Assembly (NCBI RefSeq): GCF_001750145.1
Contig: NZ_CP015732.1
Location: forward strand, 4,278,001 to 4,342,000
Direction of reading: 5' to 3'
DNA from: Arthrobacter sp. U41
GTDB lineage: Bacteria; Actinomycetota; Actinomycetes; Actinomycetales; Micrococcaceae
Length of the DNA: 64,000 nucleotides
How positions within the stretch are numbered: the stretch's first letter is position 1; every line of letters begins with the position of its first letter. Below the pieces are notes generated by a model that was not told the origin of the DNA, made no database searches, and worked only from the letters and a program-made list of their open reading frames with translations. Shown here piece by piece: positions 9,378-18,878 of this stretch. The translations under genes were made by a program, and so were the position numbers.

Positions 9378-10199
9378 ATGGCGAACGCAGAATTCCCGAA
9401 GCGTGGTTCCCGGTCCGCGGCTACCGCCGACGCGGCCATGGCCGCCGGTATCCTGGCGCTGGGGGTGTTCCTGGCAGGAACCGGGAGCAGCATCGTCCGG
9501 CGCTGGCAGTCCTCCTCGGCACGGCACCAGTCCCTGGGGTTCGAAGACCAGCTCGGCATGGTGGCGAATACAGCCGGGCTGATCGTGATCGTGTGGTGGG
9601 CCCTGTCCCTTGTTATTGCCGTCGCGGCGGCACTGCTCGAACGCTGCGGGAAATCCCGCGCGGCATCGGCTGCAGCAAAGTTCACCCCCGCGTTCATGCG
9701 CCGCCTGGCCCTGGCCACAGTCGGACTTCAGCTGCTCGCCGCCTCGCTCGCCACAGCTTCCACCCCGCCGGACCGCCCGGGCACCGCCTCCGCCGCGCCC
9801 GAAGCCTCCGCCGCATGGACTCCGACCCCGGTCCCCGCCGCGTCCGGAGCTCCGCCACCAGCCGTCGATTCGGGGTCAGGGTCGGCGCCAGCGCACTCCG
9901 CTGCCACCCCGGCAGTCGCGGATCCGCACTGGCGGCCGCTCGGCCCCGTTGTCGAACCCGGCCCGCTGGCGGGACGCCCGTTACGACACCAGCAACCCGG
10001 GGGCCAGGCACCTGAGGTGACAGTACGTCCCGGGGATTCCCTGTGGAGCCTGTCCGCCGCCCGGCTGGGTCGTTACGCCTCCGACGTCGACATCGCCCTG
10101 GACTGGCCGCGGATCTACCAGGCCAACAGGGACGTCATTGGCGGTAACCCCCACCTGCCGCGGCCCGGGCAGGTGCTCAGGCTCCCGCCCGGACCATGA
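9378..10199 (+). CDS. LysM-domain membrane protein
   Basis: This 273-residue protein has three predicted membrane segments at about 19-35, 66-88 and 109-127. A Pro/Ala/Ser-rich linker of roughly 80 residues follows. The C-terminal domain at 213-273 is LysM-type: VTVRPGDSLWSLSAARLG begins the motif and the end reads PRPGQVLRLPPGP. LysM domains bind peptidoglycan, so the protein likely anchors a membrane protein to the wall. The ATG at 9378 has GGAG three bases upstream. It is followed on the same strand by the Rv3235-like gene, a common actinobacterial pairing just upstream of secA. Confidence 0.82.
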   Translation: MANAEFPKRGSRSAATADAAMAAGILALGVFLAGTGSSIVRRWQSSSARHQSLGFEDQLGMVANTAGLIVIVWWALSLVIAVAAALLERCGKSRAASAAAKFTPAFMRRLALATVGLQLLAASLATASTPPDRPGTASAAPEASAAWTPTPVPAASGAPPPAVDSGSGSAPAHSAATPAVADPHWRPLGPVVEPGPLAGRPLRHQQPGGQAPEVTVRPGDSLWSLSAARLGRYASDVDIALDWPRIYQANRDVIGGNPHLPRPGQVLRLPPGP

Positions 10200-10217
10200 C
10201 TTTGACGATCTGAATCC

Positions 10218-10244
10218 GCGGGCGCCGCGTGCTGCGGCGCCCGC
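10218..10244 (+). other. GC-rich hairpin between LysM and Rv3235-like genes
   Basis: An 11-bp perfect stem (10218-10228 with 10234-10244) closes a five-base loop. There is no T-tract, so it is a weak terminator or an mRNA-processing/stability structure in the 131-base gap. Confidence 0.35.
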
Positions 10245-10330
10245 TCCCCCGGAAAGCACCGGCACCGACACGAACCACCCGAACGCCCGCCCCGACAGCA
10301 TCCGGCTCGACAGCAAGGAAAGGAAGCACC

Positions 10331-10825
10331 ATGAGCGCCATGACCAGCCCCCGCGCAGCCGCAGAGGCCCCCGTCTCCACTGCCCCGCCACTGCGTCTGG
10401 TCCCGGGAGGCGCGGAACCGCCCGGCCGGCCGGCTGGTTCTCCTGCTCCGCCGGCGCAGCTGCTGGGGTTGGCCGACGAGGAACGGCAAATCTGTGCGAT
10501 CTCCCGCAGCACCGTTCAGGCCGCCATCGAAGTACTGGCCGGCACCCGGCCTGCGCAGCAGCTAGCCCGGCGGCTCGACGAGCGCTGCCTCTGCGCACTT
10601 CAGCACCGGGCTGCCCTGACCCGGAGGGTCCCGTGCGGAGCCTCCCCGACGGCGGGACGGCTGCACCGAAACGCCTCCGTCCGCTCGGTCCGGGCCTGCC
10701 GGGTGTCTGCGGACGTCTACGAGGCCAGCGCCGTCGTGGTCGAGGAGTTGCGGGTCCGTGCGGTCGCTCTGAGGCTGGAACGCAGCAGGCTCACGTGGCG
10801 GGTGACCGTGCTGGAAATTGGCTGA
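10331..10825 (+). CDS. Rv3235-family conserved hypothetical protein
   Basis: This 164-residue protein belongs to the actinobacterial family represented by M. tuberculosis Rv3235, based on position just upstream of convergent secA and on overall pattern. The first ~60 residues are Pro/Ala-rich and probably disordered. The C-terminal ~100 residues are mixed helix and strand, containing AAIEVLAGTRPAQQLARRLD and a terminal VYEASAVVVEELRVRAVALRLE. The function is unknown. The ATG at 10331 is preceded by AAGGAA, and upstream in-frame codons are low-complexity and unlikely to be translated. There is no signal peptide. Confidence 0.72.
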   Translation: MSAMTSPRAAAEAPVSTAPPLRLVPGGAEPPGRPAGSPAPPAQLLGLADEERQICAISRSTVQAAIEVLAGTRPAQQLARRLDERCLCALQHRAALTRRVPCGASPTAGRLHRNASVRSVRACRVSADVYEASAVVVEELRVRAVALRLERSRLTWRVTVLEIG

Positions 10826-10902
10826 CGGCGACGCCTGTTGCCAGGGGAAACCTGCCGGGGGGCTGACTGACAGGAACGGCGGAAGGAGGAGAGCGAAACG
10901 AC

Positions 10903-10939
10903 GAAAGAGGACCGGAACATGGTGTTCCGGTCCTCTTTC
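10903..10939. terminator. Bidirectional terminator between Rv3235-like gene and secA
   Basis: A perfect 17-bp inverted repeat (10903-10919 with 10923-10939) has a three-base loop and ends in GAAAG/CTTTC. It sits between convergent genes and can terminate transcription from both sides. Confidence 0.85.
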
Positions 10940-11003
10940 ACTGTCCTGTTTCACGGCGGCGCCCTGAGGCCCGGCCGCGGCGGGGCAGCGGGCGGCCGAT
11001 CCG

Positions 11004-13742
11004 CTAGCGGCGCTTCTTCTTGTTCGCCCGGCGCGGGCTGTCCTGCGCGGCGGCTTTCGCCGGGTTGCCGGACCGGGCGGAGCCCTTGGCTTCCACACGG
11101 GTGTGGGCCGAACCGTCCTCGCCGGGGGCCGTGTACTGCAGCTGGGCCGGCTTTTCAGGCGCCTCCAGCCCGGCAGCCCGGATCTGCGGCTCGTGATGTT
11201 CGGTGTGCTGGCCCGCGGCGTCGGCCACGACGACGTCCTCGGCGGGCGTCACCTCAACCTCAAGGTTGAACAGGAATCCGACGCTTTCCTCCCGGATGGC
11301 CTCCATCATGGCCTGGAACATAATAAAACCCTCGCGCTGGTATTCCACCAGGGGATCACGCTGGGCCATCGCGCGCAGGCCGATGCCTTCCTTCAGGTAG
11401 TCCATCTCATAGAGGTGTTCCTGCCATTTGCGGCCGATCACCGACAGCACAACGCGGCGCTCGAGTTCTCGCATGCTTTCGTGCCCGATGGCTTCTTCGC
11501 GCGCCTGGTAGACCAGGCGTGCGTCGGAGAGGATCTCTTCCCTTAGGAAGTCCACCGTGATCCGCGATTTTCCGCCGGCCTCGTCGATGAGGTCACGCGG
11601 GGTGACACTCACCGGGTAGAGGGTCTTGAGGTTGGACCAGAGGAGGTTGAAGTCCCAGTCGTCACCGGTGCCCTCGGCCGTGGCTGCGTCGATGAACGCG
11701 TTGATCGTATCTTCCAGGAAGAACTGGACCTTTTCGTGCAGGTCGTCGCCTTCAAGGATGCGGCGGCGGTCGCCGTAGATGGCTTCGCGCTGGCGGTTCA
11801 GGACGTCGTCGTACTTGAGGACGTTTTTCCGCTGTTCGGCATTGCGCCCCTCGACCTGGCCCTGGGCCGAGGCGATGGCCCGCGAGACGAGCTTGGATTC
11901 GAGGGCGACGTCGTCCGGCACCGCGCTGTTCATCAGCCGTTCAGCCGCGCCGGAGTTGAACAGGCGCATCAGGTCATCGGTCAGCGACAGGTAGAACCGC
12001 GACTCCCCGGGGTCGCCCTGGCGGCCCGAGCGGCCTCGCAGCTGGTTGTCGATCCGGCGTGATTCGTGCCGTTCGGTGCCCAGCACGTACAGGCCGCCGA
12101 GTTCGAGGACCTGCTCGTGCTCGTCCTTGACCGATTGTTTGGCCGCCTCGAAGGCAGCGGGCCAGGCAGCCTCGTATTCCTCGGAGTTTTCTTCCGGGTC
12201 CAGGCCGCGCTTGGCAAGTTCGGCGACGGCGGTGAACTCGGCGTTGCCGCCGAGCATGATGTCGGTACCGCGCCCGGCCATGTTGGTCGCAACCGTCACG
12301 GCACCCTTGCGCCCGGCCTGGGCAACGATCGCGGCCTCACGGGCGTGGTTCTTGGCGTTCAGGACCTCGTGCCGGACGCCTTCCTTGGCCAGCAGCCGGG
12401 AGAGATATTCGCTCTTCTCGACGCTTGTGGTGCCGACCAGGATCGGCTGGCCCTTTTCGTGCCGTTCGGCAATGTCCTTGACGACGGCGTCGAACTTCAC
12501 GGCCTCGTTCTTATAGACAAGGTCCGGCTGGTCAATCCTCGTCATGTCCCGGTTGGTGGGGATGGCGACGACACCGAGTTTGTAGGTGCTCATGAACTCG
12601 GCCGCTTCGGTCTCGGCGGTACCGGTCATGCCAGAAAGCTTGTCGTACATCCGGAAGTAGTTCTGCAGCGTGACCGTGGCGAGCGTCTGGTTCTCGGCCT
12701 TGATCTCGACGCCTTCCTTCGCCTCAATTGCCTGGTGCATGCCTTCGTTGTAGCGGCGGCCCGCGAGGATGCGGCCGGTGTGCTCGTCAACGATCAGCAC
12801 CTCGCCGTCGAGGATCACGTAGTCCTTGTCGCGCTTGAACAGTTCCTTGGCCTTGATGGCGTTATTTAGGAAGCCGATCAACGGGGTGTTGGCGGACTCG
12901 TAGAGATTGTGGATGCCGAGGTAGTCCTCGACCTTTTCGATGCCGGTCTCAAGCACACCGACCGTGCGCTTCTTTTCGTCGACCTCGTAGTCCTCTTCGG
13001 GCTTGAGCCGGGTGACGACCTTGGCGAACTCGCTGTACCAGCGGTTGGTGTCGCCCTGCGCCGGGCCGGAGATGATGAGCGGGGTGCGTGCCTCGTCGAT
13101 GAGGATGGAGTCCACTTCGTCGACGATGGCGAAGTGGTGGCCGCGCTGAACGAGTTCGGACTTGTCCCAGGCCATGTTGTCGCGCAGGTAATCGAAGCCG
13201 AATTCGTTGTTGGTGCCGTAGGTGATATCGGCGGCGTACTGCTCGCGGCGCAGCGCGGGGTCCTGGTTGGAGAGGATGCAGCCGCTGGTCAGGCCAAGGA
13301 AGCGGTAGACACGGCCCATGAGGTCGGACTGGTATTCGGCCAGGTAGTCGTTCACCGTGATGACGTGCACGCCGTTGCCGGTGAGGGCGTTGAGGTAGGC
13401 CGGTGCGGTGGCCACGAGGGTCTTGCCTTCACCGGTTTTCATTTCGGCGATGTTGCCCAGGTGCAGCGCGGCGCCGCCCATCAGCTGGACGTCGAAGTGG
13501 CGCATGCCAAGGGTGCGGGCGGAGGCTTCGCGGACGGCGGCGAACGCTTCGGGCAGGAGGTCATCGAGCGTCTCACCGTCGAGGTGGCGTGCGCGGAGAC
13601 GGTCGGTCTCTTCGCGCAGTTCAGCGTCGGTGAAGGTCTTGAAGGAGCTTTCGAGGGCATTAATGGAATCGGCATAGTTCCGCAGGTGCCTCAGGGTTTT
13701 TTTGTCACCTGTGCGGAGAAGTTTTTCGATAAGTGATGCCAC
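11004..13742 (-). CDS. secA: Preprotein translocase ATPase SecA
   Basis: This motor ATPase drives Sec-dependent export through SecYEG. The 912-residue length suits SecA1. Visible features are EMKTGEGKT (Walker A), [16 protein letters not shown] (DEAD-like Walker B), the preprotein cross-linking region and [13 protein letters not shown] followed by [16 protein letters not shown] of NBD2. The scaffold and wing regions and a basic tail ending NKKKRR follow. The C-terminal tail lacks the cysteine-rich zinc motif of E. coli SecA. The start is GTG with GGGAG nine bases upstream. It is transcribed alone and terminated by the palindrome at 10903-10939. Confidence 0.97.
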   Translation of the reverse strand: MASLIEKLLRTGDKKTLRHLRNYADSINALESSFKTFTDAELREETDRLRARHLDGETLDDLLPEAFAAVREASARTLGMRHFDVQLMGGAALHLGNIAEMKTGEGKTLVATAPAYLNALTGNGVHVITVNDYLAEYQSDLMGRVYRFLGLTSGCILSNQDPALRREQYAADITYGTNNEFGFDYLRDNMAWDKSELVQRGHHFAIVDEVDSILIDEARTPLIISGPAQGDTNRWYSEFAKVVTRLKPEEDYEVDEKKRTVGVLETGIEKVEDYLGIHNLYESANTPLIGFLNNAIKAKELFKRDKDYVILDGEVLIVDEHTGRILAGRRYNEGMHQAIEAKEGVEIKAENQTLATVTLQNYFRMYDKLSGMTGTAETEAAEFMSTYKLGVVAIPTNRDMTRIDQPDLVYKNEAVKFDAVVKDIAERHEKGQPILVGTTSVEKSEYLSRLLAKEGVRHEVLNAKNHAREAAIVAQAGRKGAVTVATNMAGRGTDIMLGGNAEFTAVAELAKRGLDPEENSEEYEAAWPAAFEAAKQSVKDEHEQVLELGGLYVLGTERHESRRIDNQLRGRSGRQGDPGESRFYLSLTDDLMRLFNSGAAERLMNSAVPDDVALESKLVSRAIASAQGQVEGRNAEQRKNVLKYDDVLNRQREAIYGDRRRILEGDDLHEKVQFFLEDTINAFIDAATAEGTGDDWDFNLLWSNLKTLYPVSVTPRDLIDEAGGKSRITVDFLREEILSDARLVYQAREEAIGHESMRELERRVVLSVIGRKWQEHLYEMDYLKEGIGLRAMAQRDPLVEYQREGFIMFQAMMEAIREESVGFLFNLEVEVTPAEDVVVADAAGQHTEHHEPQIRAAGLEAPEKPAQLQYTAPGEDGSAHTRVEAKGSARSGNPAKAAAQDSPRRANKKKRR

Positions 13743-13812
13743 GTGAAGTTGCTCCCAGTCTCAAGCTGCCGAATTCTGGCGTATTCAGTCTACGGGAGAG
13801 ACGCAGGGCAGG

Positions 13813-15061
13813 TTACGCCCGTTCCCTCTGAGCGGATACACCGCTTCCCGGCCCGGACACAGCGTCCGCGAGCGCCGGCGCCAGGTCCCCCTTCGGGGAG
13901 ACTATAACCCGGTCCAGTTCCAACCACTCTGCCATGAGCTGCAGTTCCGCGGCGAGTTCGACGGCGGTGTCGGCGGGAGCGCCGGGCTCCGCGTGGGAAG
14001 CCCGTGCCAGCAGGAGGCCGTTGGTCCGGTCGGCTTTGAGGTCGACCCGGGCCACGATCCCGTCGCGCAGCAGGAACGGCAGCACGTAATAGCCGAAGCG
14101 GCGCTTCGGCTCCGGGGTGTAGATCTCGATGCGGTAGTGGAAACCGAACAGGGACTCCAGGCGCTGGCGTTCAAAGACCAGCGAGTCGAAGGGGCTCAGC
14201 AGTGCCCGGCCGGTGGCTGCGCGCGGAAGTTTCGCCTCGGCGTGCCGGTAAACGGGCTTGTTCCAGCCGGACACCGTGACCGGCAGGAGCCTGCCCGCTT
14301 CAACGAGGTGTTCCACGGCCAGGGCCGACGCCCGCAGGGGCGTCCGGAAGTAGTCCGCAAAGCACCGCAGCGTGCCGACCCCGTGGGCCTGGGCGGCGGC
14401 GTCGATCAGCCGCACCAGCGCGGCCGCGGGGTCCGAGTTCGCGGCGCCAGGATCAGCCGCCGGCCGTTCGGGCAGGACCTTGGCGGTGAGGGTGTAGCGC
14501 CGTTCAAAGGAGTCCGTGCGGGATGCGGCCGAGATGAGGCCTGCTTCGAAGAGATGTTCCAAAACCCGCTTCACGGCGTTCCAGTTCCAGCCCCAGTTGT
14601 CCTGCTGCCGGTCCTCCACGTGCCCCAGCCGCGCGGTGAGTTCGGCGGCGGTCGTCGGCCGGCCGGCGGCGAGCTCCTCGAGTATCCGGGAGGCGACACC
14701 GCTCCGCAGCTCGGGGTCCATGGAATGCGCCCCCACCCATTTACGGCTCTGCCACAGGACCAGGTCCTCGAAATGGTCGGGACGGATGAAGCTGGCCTCG
14801 TGGGCCCAGTACTCCATCATCCGGCGCGGGTGGGTTCCTGCCATGCGCTGGAGGATGCCGCGGTCGTAGTTGCCCAGGCGGGAACGGCAGGTAGTGGCTT
14901 CGGGACAGCACATTGACGGAGTCGATCTGGACCAGCTGCAGGCGGGCAAAAGTACGGCCCACCGCCCGTGCGCTCACGGGTCCGGCGGGCCGCACCTTGT
15001 CCAATCCCTGGGCTGCCAGTGCGATCCGCCGGGCCTGCTTGAGGCTCAGCACGTCCTGCAC
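13813..15061 (-). pseudogene. YcaQ/AlkX-type DNA glycosylase (HTH_42), frameshifted
   Basis: The two reading frames together encode a winged-helix DNA glycosylase of the AlkZ-like/YcaQ superfamily, known to unhook DNA interstrand cross-links. The N-terminal piece from GTG 15061 (RBS AAGGGA) runs through LVQIDSVNVLSRSHYLPF. It contains the family's catalytic Q-hydrophobic-D motif (QID). The protein then continues in another frame as SRLGNYDRGILQRMAG and runs normally to the stop at 13813. The shift lies at about 14880-14886, and restoring one base would join LPF to SRLG. The downstream frame alone lacks the catalytic motif. A sequencing error cannot be excluded. Intact length would be about 415 residues. 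Confidence 0.8.
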
Positions 15062-15093
15062 GTCAGTCCCTTCGATGGGTGGTCAGGACCAGC

Positions 15094-15825
15094 TTATGCG
15101 CTGGCCGGCTCATCCTCGGAGCGGTAGGCGATGATCTTCTCTTCCAGCGGAGCCGGAACCGCACCGGGTTCGCAGGTCTGGTCCAGGGAGATCACCCCGT
15201 AGGTCCATCCGTCCCGGCGGTACACGACGGAGGGCGCCTTGGTCTCCTTGTCCACGAAGAGGTAGAAGTCGTGGCCCACGAGTTCCATGTTGTCGACCGC
15301 GTCGTCGAGCGTCAGGGATGCCGCGGGAAACACCTTGCGGCGGATCAGCACGGGCGAGTCTCCGGCCGGAATATCGTTCTCGATCTCGTACGGCGATTTT
15401 TCTGCCGGAGCTTCCTTGGGCTCCAGCCAGTGGTTCGCCTCTTCGTAAATGGGCTCGCTGGTGCTCGCGGGCTCAAGGGTAGCCGTGGCCTCGGTGACGG
15501 ACTTGGGGGCGTGCCGGCCGTGGTGGACCTTCTTGCGGTCCTTCGCCCGGCGCAGGCGCTCAAGAAGCTTGTTGTACGCGAGATCGAACGCGGCGAACTT
15601 GTCGGCTGCGCTGGCTTCGGCACGAATCACGGGGCCCCGGCCCAGGACGGTCAACTCAACCGTGAGCATCTCATCGGCCTGCCGGGCCTTGGTCTCCTTG
15701 GAAACCTTAGCGTCCACCCGCTGGACCTTGTCCCCCAGCGACGCGATCTTCGAGATCTTCTCGTCGGCGTATTCGCGGAACCGGTCTGAGACCGTCAAAT
15801 TGCGTCCGCTGATCATGAACTCCAT
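15094..15825 (-). CDS. hpf: Ribosome hibernation-promoting factor, long form
   Basis: This 243-residue long HPF dimerises 70S ribosomes into inactive 100S particles in stationary phase. Residues 1-100 (MEFMISGRNLTVSDRFREYA...) are the S30AE ribosome-binding domain. An acidic linker follows. The C-terminal dimerisation domain from about 185 reads SPVLIRRKVFPAASLTLDDA and ends with VVYRRDGWTYGVISL. The ATG at 15825 has a strong GGAGGG four bases upstream. It is separated by 143 bases from comF and 33 from the broken YcaQ-type gene, so it is probably transcribed on its own. Confidence 0.95.
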   Translation of the reverse strand: MEFMISGRNLTVSDRFREYADEKISKIASLGDKVQRVDAKVSKETKARQADEMLTVELTVLGRGPVIRAEASAADKFAAFDLAYNKLLERLRRAKDRKKVHHGRHAPKSVTEATATLEPASTSEPIYEEANHWLEPKEAPAEKSPYEIENDIPAGDSPVLIRRKVFPAASLTLDDAVDNMELVGHDFYLFVDKETKAPSVVYRRDGWTYGVISLDQTCEPGAVPAPLEEKIIAYRSEDEPASA

Positions 15826-15968
15826 GGTGCCCTCCAAATGACTTCGGTGACACGACGGCGGCACTTCCCGGGGCTGATCTGACTGACAGTCGAGCCCCTT
15901 TCCGAGCCGCTATCGACAGGTACATCTATTCTTGGTACCCATCTTCGACGTTAGTTCATAGCCCCCTC

Positions 15969-17048
15969 TTATTCATCCTTTTGTGGTTTATTTTTTTCGT
16001 TTACGGGCCGCTGCCCCGCCAACTCGCTGACCGCGGCGCCGTACTCGAGAGTGACCGGCGGGCGTGTCGCGGCGAGGACGACGGCGCCCCTCACCACTGC
16101 ACCGGCGGCACCCAACGCCCGTGCGGCCTCGGCCAACGTGGCCCCTGTCGTGAGGACGTCGTCAATGATGATGCACGGCCGGCCGTTCACCTCCGGAGCA
16201 AACAGCCCGCGGCGGACGCGCATGGATCCCCTGACACGCTGCGCGCGGTCTCCGCGCCCCAATCCCTTTTGCCCGCCGGGTCCTCCCCGATGTCCGGTCA
16301 GACCGTATCCGGCTCCGGTCCTCGGCAGGCCCCTGCGACCGGGCAGCGCACCGGCGGTCGCCGGTTCAGCCGGGGCGGGGTCCAGCCGGACCGCTGCATC
16401 CGCCGCGACCTTCCCGGATCTCCCGAGACCGGCCCGCGTCCCCGTCTTCCGGAGGGCGTGGACAACGGAGAAGCCGTGGCCCCGGCCGGCCCCCGCCGCC
16501 CGGGGGCGTGTGAGCCAGCCGAGGAGCACATGGACCGGGCTGAAGCCGCGCTTACGGTAGGCAGCGCCGCCGGTTGGCACCGGCACGAGCAGCATCCCCG
16601 GGGTGTCCCCGGCAGCGGCAGCGATCGCCCCGGCGAGGCCCTTCGAGAGCACCTCCGCGAGTTGCCCCTGGCCGTGCTTCTTGAAGGACAGCACCGCCTG
16701 CGCCAGCTCCGCGCGGTACGCGCCGGCGGCAACGACCGGAAGGAGCACGGATCCGTTCACGTCCATCAGGGCCGGGGCCTGCGCCTCCGCCCTGAACGGT
16801 TTGTTCATCAACAGCCGGACCTGCCGTTCGCAGCCGCCGCAGAGCGCCAGGTCTTCAGCCCCGCAACAGACGCAGTCCACCGGCGCGGCGAGTGCCAGTA
16901 CCTCGGCTGCGGCGGCTGCGGCCGCGTCCGCAAGCCGCGCCAGCGGCCGGCGGTAGCCACCCCGGTGTCCCGCCGCAGCGGTCGTCGCCGGAGCCAGATC
17001 AGGGTCAGGAGTGCGGTCCCGGTCACGGAATTCCCTGGATGTCCCCAC
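15969..17048 (-). CDS. comF: ComF-family phosphoribosyltransferase-like protein
   Basis: This 359-residue protein has the ComF layout. An N-terminal four-cysteine zinc motif (CVCCGAEDLALCGGC) is followed by VLLPVVAAGAYRAELAQAV and VPVPTGGAAYRKRGFSPVHVL. The PRPP-binding loop is CIIIDDVLTTGATLAEA. ComF proteins assist DNA uptake in competent bacteria; many homologues have no proven role. The GTG start at 17048 has GGCGGAG nine bases upstream. A Gly/Arg-rich insert of roughly 90 residues before the PRPP loop makes it longer than the usual 220-250 residues. It follows lpqB by 108 bases and is the distal gene of the mtrA-mtrB-lpqB cluster. Confidence 0.87.
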   Translation of the reverse strand: MGTSREFRDRDRTPDPDLAPATTAAAGHRGGYRRPLARLADAAAAAAAEVLALAAPVDCVCCGAEDLALCGGCERQVRLLMNKPFRAEAQAPALMDVNGSVLLPVVAAGAYRAELAQAVLSFKKHGQGQLAEVLSKGLAGAIAAAAGDTPGMLLVPVPTGGAAYRKRGFSPVHVLLGWLTRPRAAGAGRGHGFSVVHALRKTGTRAGLGRSGKVAADAAVRLDPAPAEPATAGALPGRRGLPRTGAGYGLTGHRGGPGGQKGLGRGDRAQRVRGSMRVRRGLFAPEVNGRPCIIIDDVLTTGATLAEAARALGAAGAVVRGAVVLAATRPPVTLEYGAAVSELAGQRPVNEKNKPQKDE

Positions 17049-17156
17049 AAGTCGAGGCTCCGCCTGCAGGGCAGGCAGCGGAAGTCCCCTGGTGCGCCAT
17101 GTGGAAATCCGCTGCCGGCCACGCCAGGCACTGTTCCGCCCAGGCTTCGTGGACTG

Positions 17157-18878
17157 CTAGCCCGGATAGGACGGATGGATCGGTCCCTTGAGCTGCGGGG
17201 TCCAGCCGCTGCCGAGCCTCTGGAAGATCCCTTCCGCTGACTGGGCGTAGATTTCCTCCACGCCGTTGCCCGCGCTGAGTGCGGTGAGCCCGGGCCACGG
17301 CGTCAGCTGCTGGGGTTCGGACGAGGTGAGGGACAGCAGCTCGGGAGTGACGGATTCGCTCGGGGACCCTTTCATTACCGCGATCGTGCTGTCGTCCACC
17401 CACACACCCTGGTCCGGATCGCTCGACGCCAGCAGTGTCATCGGTACGGTCAGGTCCTTGGGGGTGCCGTCCGCTGCCCGGACAATGCCCGTCACCTGCA
17501 CCTTGGTCCTGCCGTTCTGCTCCGTGAAAATCAGCGCGCGGGTACCCTCGCGTGAGACCCGGAACTCCTTGACGGACCGTCCGGCGAGCCAGGCCGGTGC
17601 CAGCGTCACCGCGGGGACGCTGGCACCTTCCGCCACTCCGACAGGCCGGTGGGCGATCATTTCCGTGGCACCGCTGGCCCCTGGGCCCGCCGTCCAGACC
17701 CAGTCGTACCGGTCGAAGGACGGGCGGGTCAGTGTGGCGCGCGTGGTCAGCGCCCGGGCAGGCTGGTCTGGCACGATGGAGTACAGCGTGCCGCGGTCCG
17801 CATTGAGGAAGGCCACGGCCGGCGAGACGGGAGACTCCGCCGGGGCCCGTGGCGCCAGTGCCGAGACCGGCTGGATGCCGGGAAGTGGCGAGATCCTGTT
17901 GTTCTCATACCGGACGAGATCGCCGTTGCTCACGGCGATCTGGTGGGCCGGGACGTTCTTGTCCCGGATCGGCGGGAGGACCGAACCGTTGTCCTCCACG
18001 CGCACCAGACCCTGGTTGGCCCTGAGTTCGACGTTGATGACGTCGGGCTGGCTGCGGAAGGTGAGGGAAAGCTGGGTCTGCATCCGAAGCCGGTCCTCGT
18101 TGGAGGCCTCCACGAGGTCCTTGGCCGTGAGGTCCACCTGGGCGGCACCGGAGACGACCGGGACCGACTCGCGGGCGAGTTTGATGCCGGAGGGGAAGGC
18201 GCTGACGACGGCACCCTTGAGATAGGGGGCCGGACCGCCCAGGAGGGCGCTGGTCATGGCCTTGACGGTCTTCTTCTTGATGAACCACCGGACATCAGGC
18301 ACGGCGTAGGTGAACGTCGGGTCGTAGAAATAGATCGGGTAGGCGCCGTAGATGACCTTGAAGGTCTCTTCCGGGATCGCCGTGCCGTCGGGGAGTTCCG
18401 CAATCCGCCATTCACCGTCCACTTGGGTCAGCGCCGCGGGAATGTTCTCTTTGGTCCTCTCCGGCAGCCGGGTCGCGACCCCATCCGCGTCGACGGAGTA
18501 GGACACGTCCAGTTCGTAGTTGAAGACGTTTTCGACGCCGGTCGGCACCACGCGCGCTGAGCGGAAGACCAGCACCCGCTGGTCCGGCTTCCAGGTCACG
18601 GACGACGCCTGGGTCAGGTATTGGCGCGCGACCGCGTAGTCGTCCTCATAGCCGCTGCCGGCGAGATAGAAGTCCTCGATCACGGCTTCGGGCGCGGCCC
18701 CCTCCCGCGGCGCGGAAGGGAAGAAAACGGGGGCATTGTTGGGGTTGCCTGCGCTCTCATCGGTGCTTTTTCCCACCGGGCCCGAGCGCGGGATCTGGGC
18801 GCACGATGTCAGTAGGACCAGCAGCACCGCCAGCAGCGCGGCACCTGCACGGCTGGGTCTCCTTGAGGCACCGCTCAT
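17157..18878 (-). CDS. lpqB: Lipoprotein LpqB, MtrAB accessory component
   Basis: This 573-residue lipoprotein interacts with the extracellular domain of MtrB and modulates the MtrAB system. It has a type II signal with lipobox LLTSC at the N-terminus. A GerMN domain follows around 190-310 ([10 protein letters not shown]..., VDLTAKDL). A C-terminal beta-propeller-like region carries repeats such as [13 protein letters not shown]. Its ATG overlaps the mtrB stop by four bases (ATGA), showing translational coupling. It is intact and of family-typical length. Confidence 0.95.
   Translation of the reverse strand: MSGASRRPSRAGAALLAVLLVLLTSCAQIPRSGPVGKSTDESAGNPNNAPVFFPSAPREGAAPEAVIEDFYLAGSGYEDDYAVARQYLTQASSVTWKPDQRVLVFRSARVVPTGVENVFNYELDVSYSVDADGVATRLPERTKENIPAALTQVDGEWRIAELPDGTAIPEETFKVIYGAYPIYFYDPTFTYAVPDVRWFIKKKTVKAMTSALLGGPAPYLKGAVVSAFPSGIKLARESVPVVSGAAQVDLTAKDLVEASNEDRLRMQTQLSLTFRSQPDVINVELRANQGLVRVEDNGSVLPPIRDKNVPAHQIAVSNGDLVRYENNRISPLPGIQPVSALAPRAPAESPVSPAVAFLNADRGTLYSIVPDQPARALTTRATLTRPSFDRYDWVWTAGPGASGATEMIAHRPVGVAEGASVPAVTLAPAWLAGRSVKEFRVSREGTRALIFTEQNGRTKVQVTGIVRAADGTPKDLTVPMTLLASSDPDQGVWVDDSTIAVMKGSPSESVTPELLSLTSSEPQQLTPWPGLTALSAGNGVEEIYAQSAEGIFQRLGSGWTPQLKGPIHPSYPG

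Noticed and set aside
10200..10330. A riboswitch or small RNA between the LysM and Rv3235-like genes.
   Set aside because: Only one simple 11-bp hairpin is visible, with no conserved riboswitch core.
13813..14949. The downstream part of the YcaQ-type gene as an intact 378-residue protein.
   Set aside because: Its first ~25 residues (MPACSWSRSTPSMCC...) are out of family, whereas the other frame supplies the missing catalytic N-terminus from 15061.
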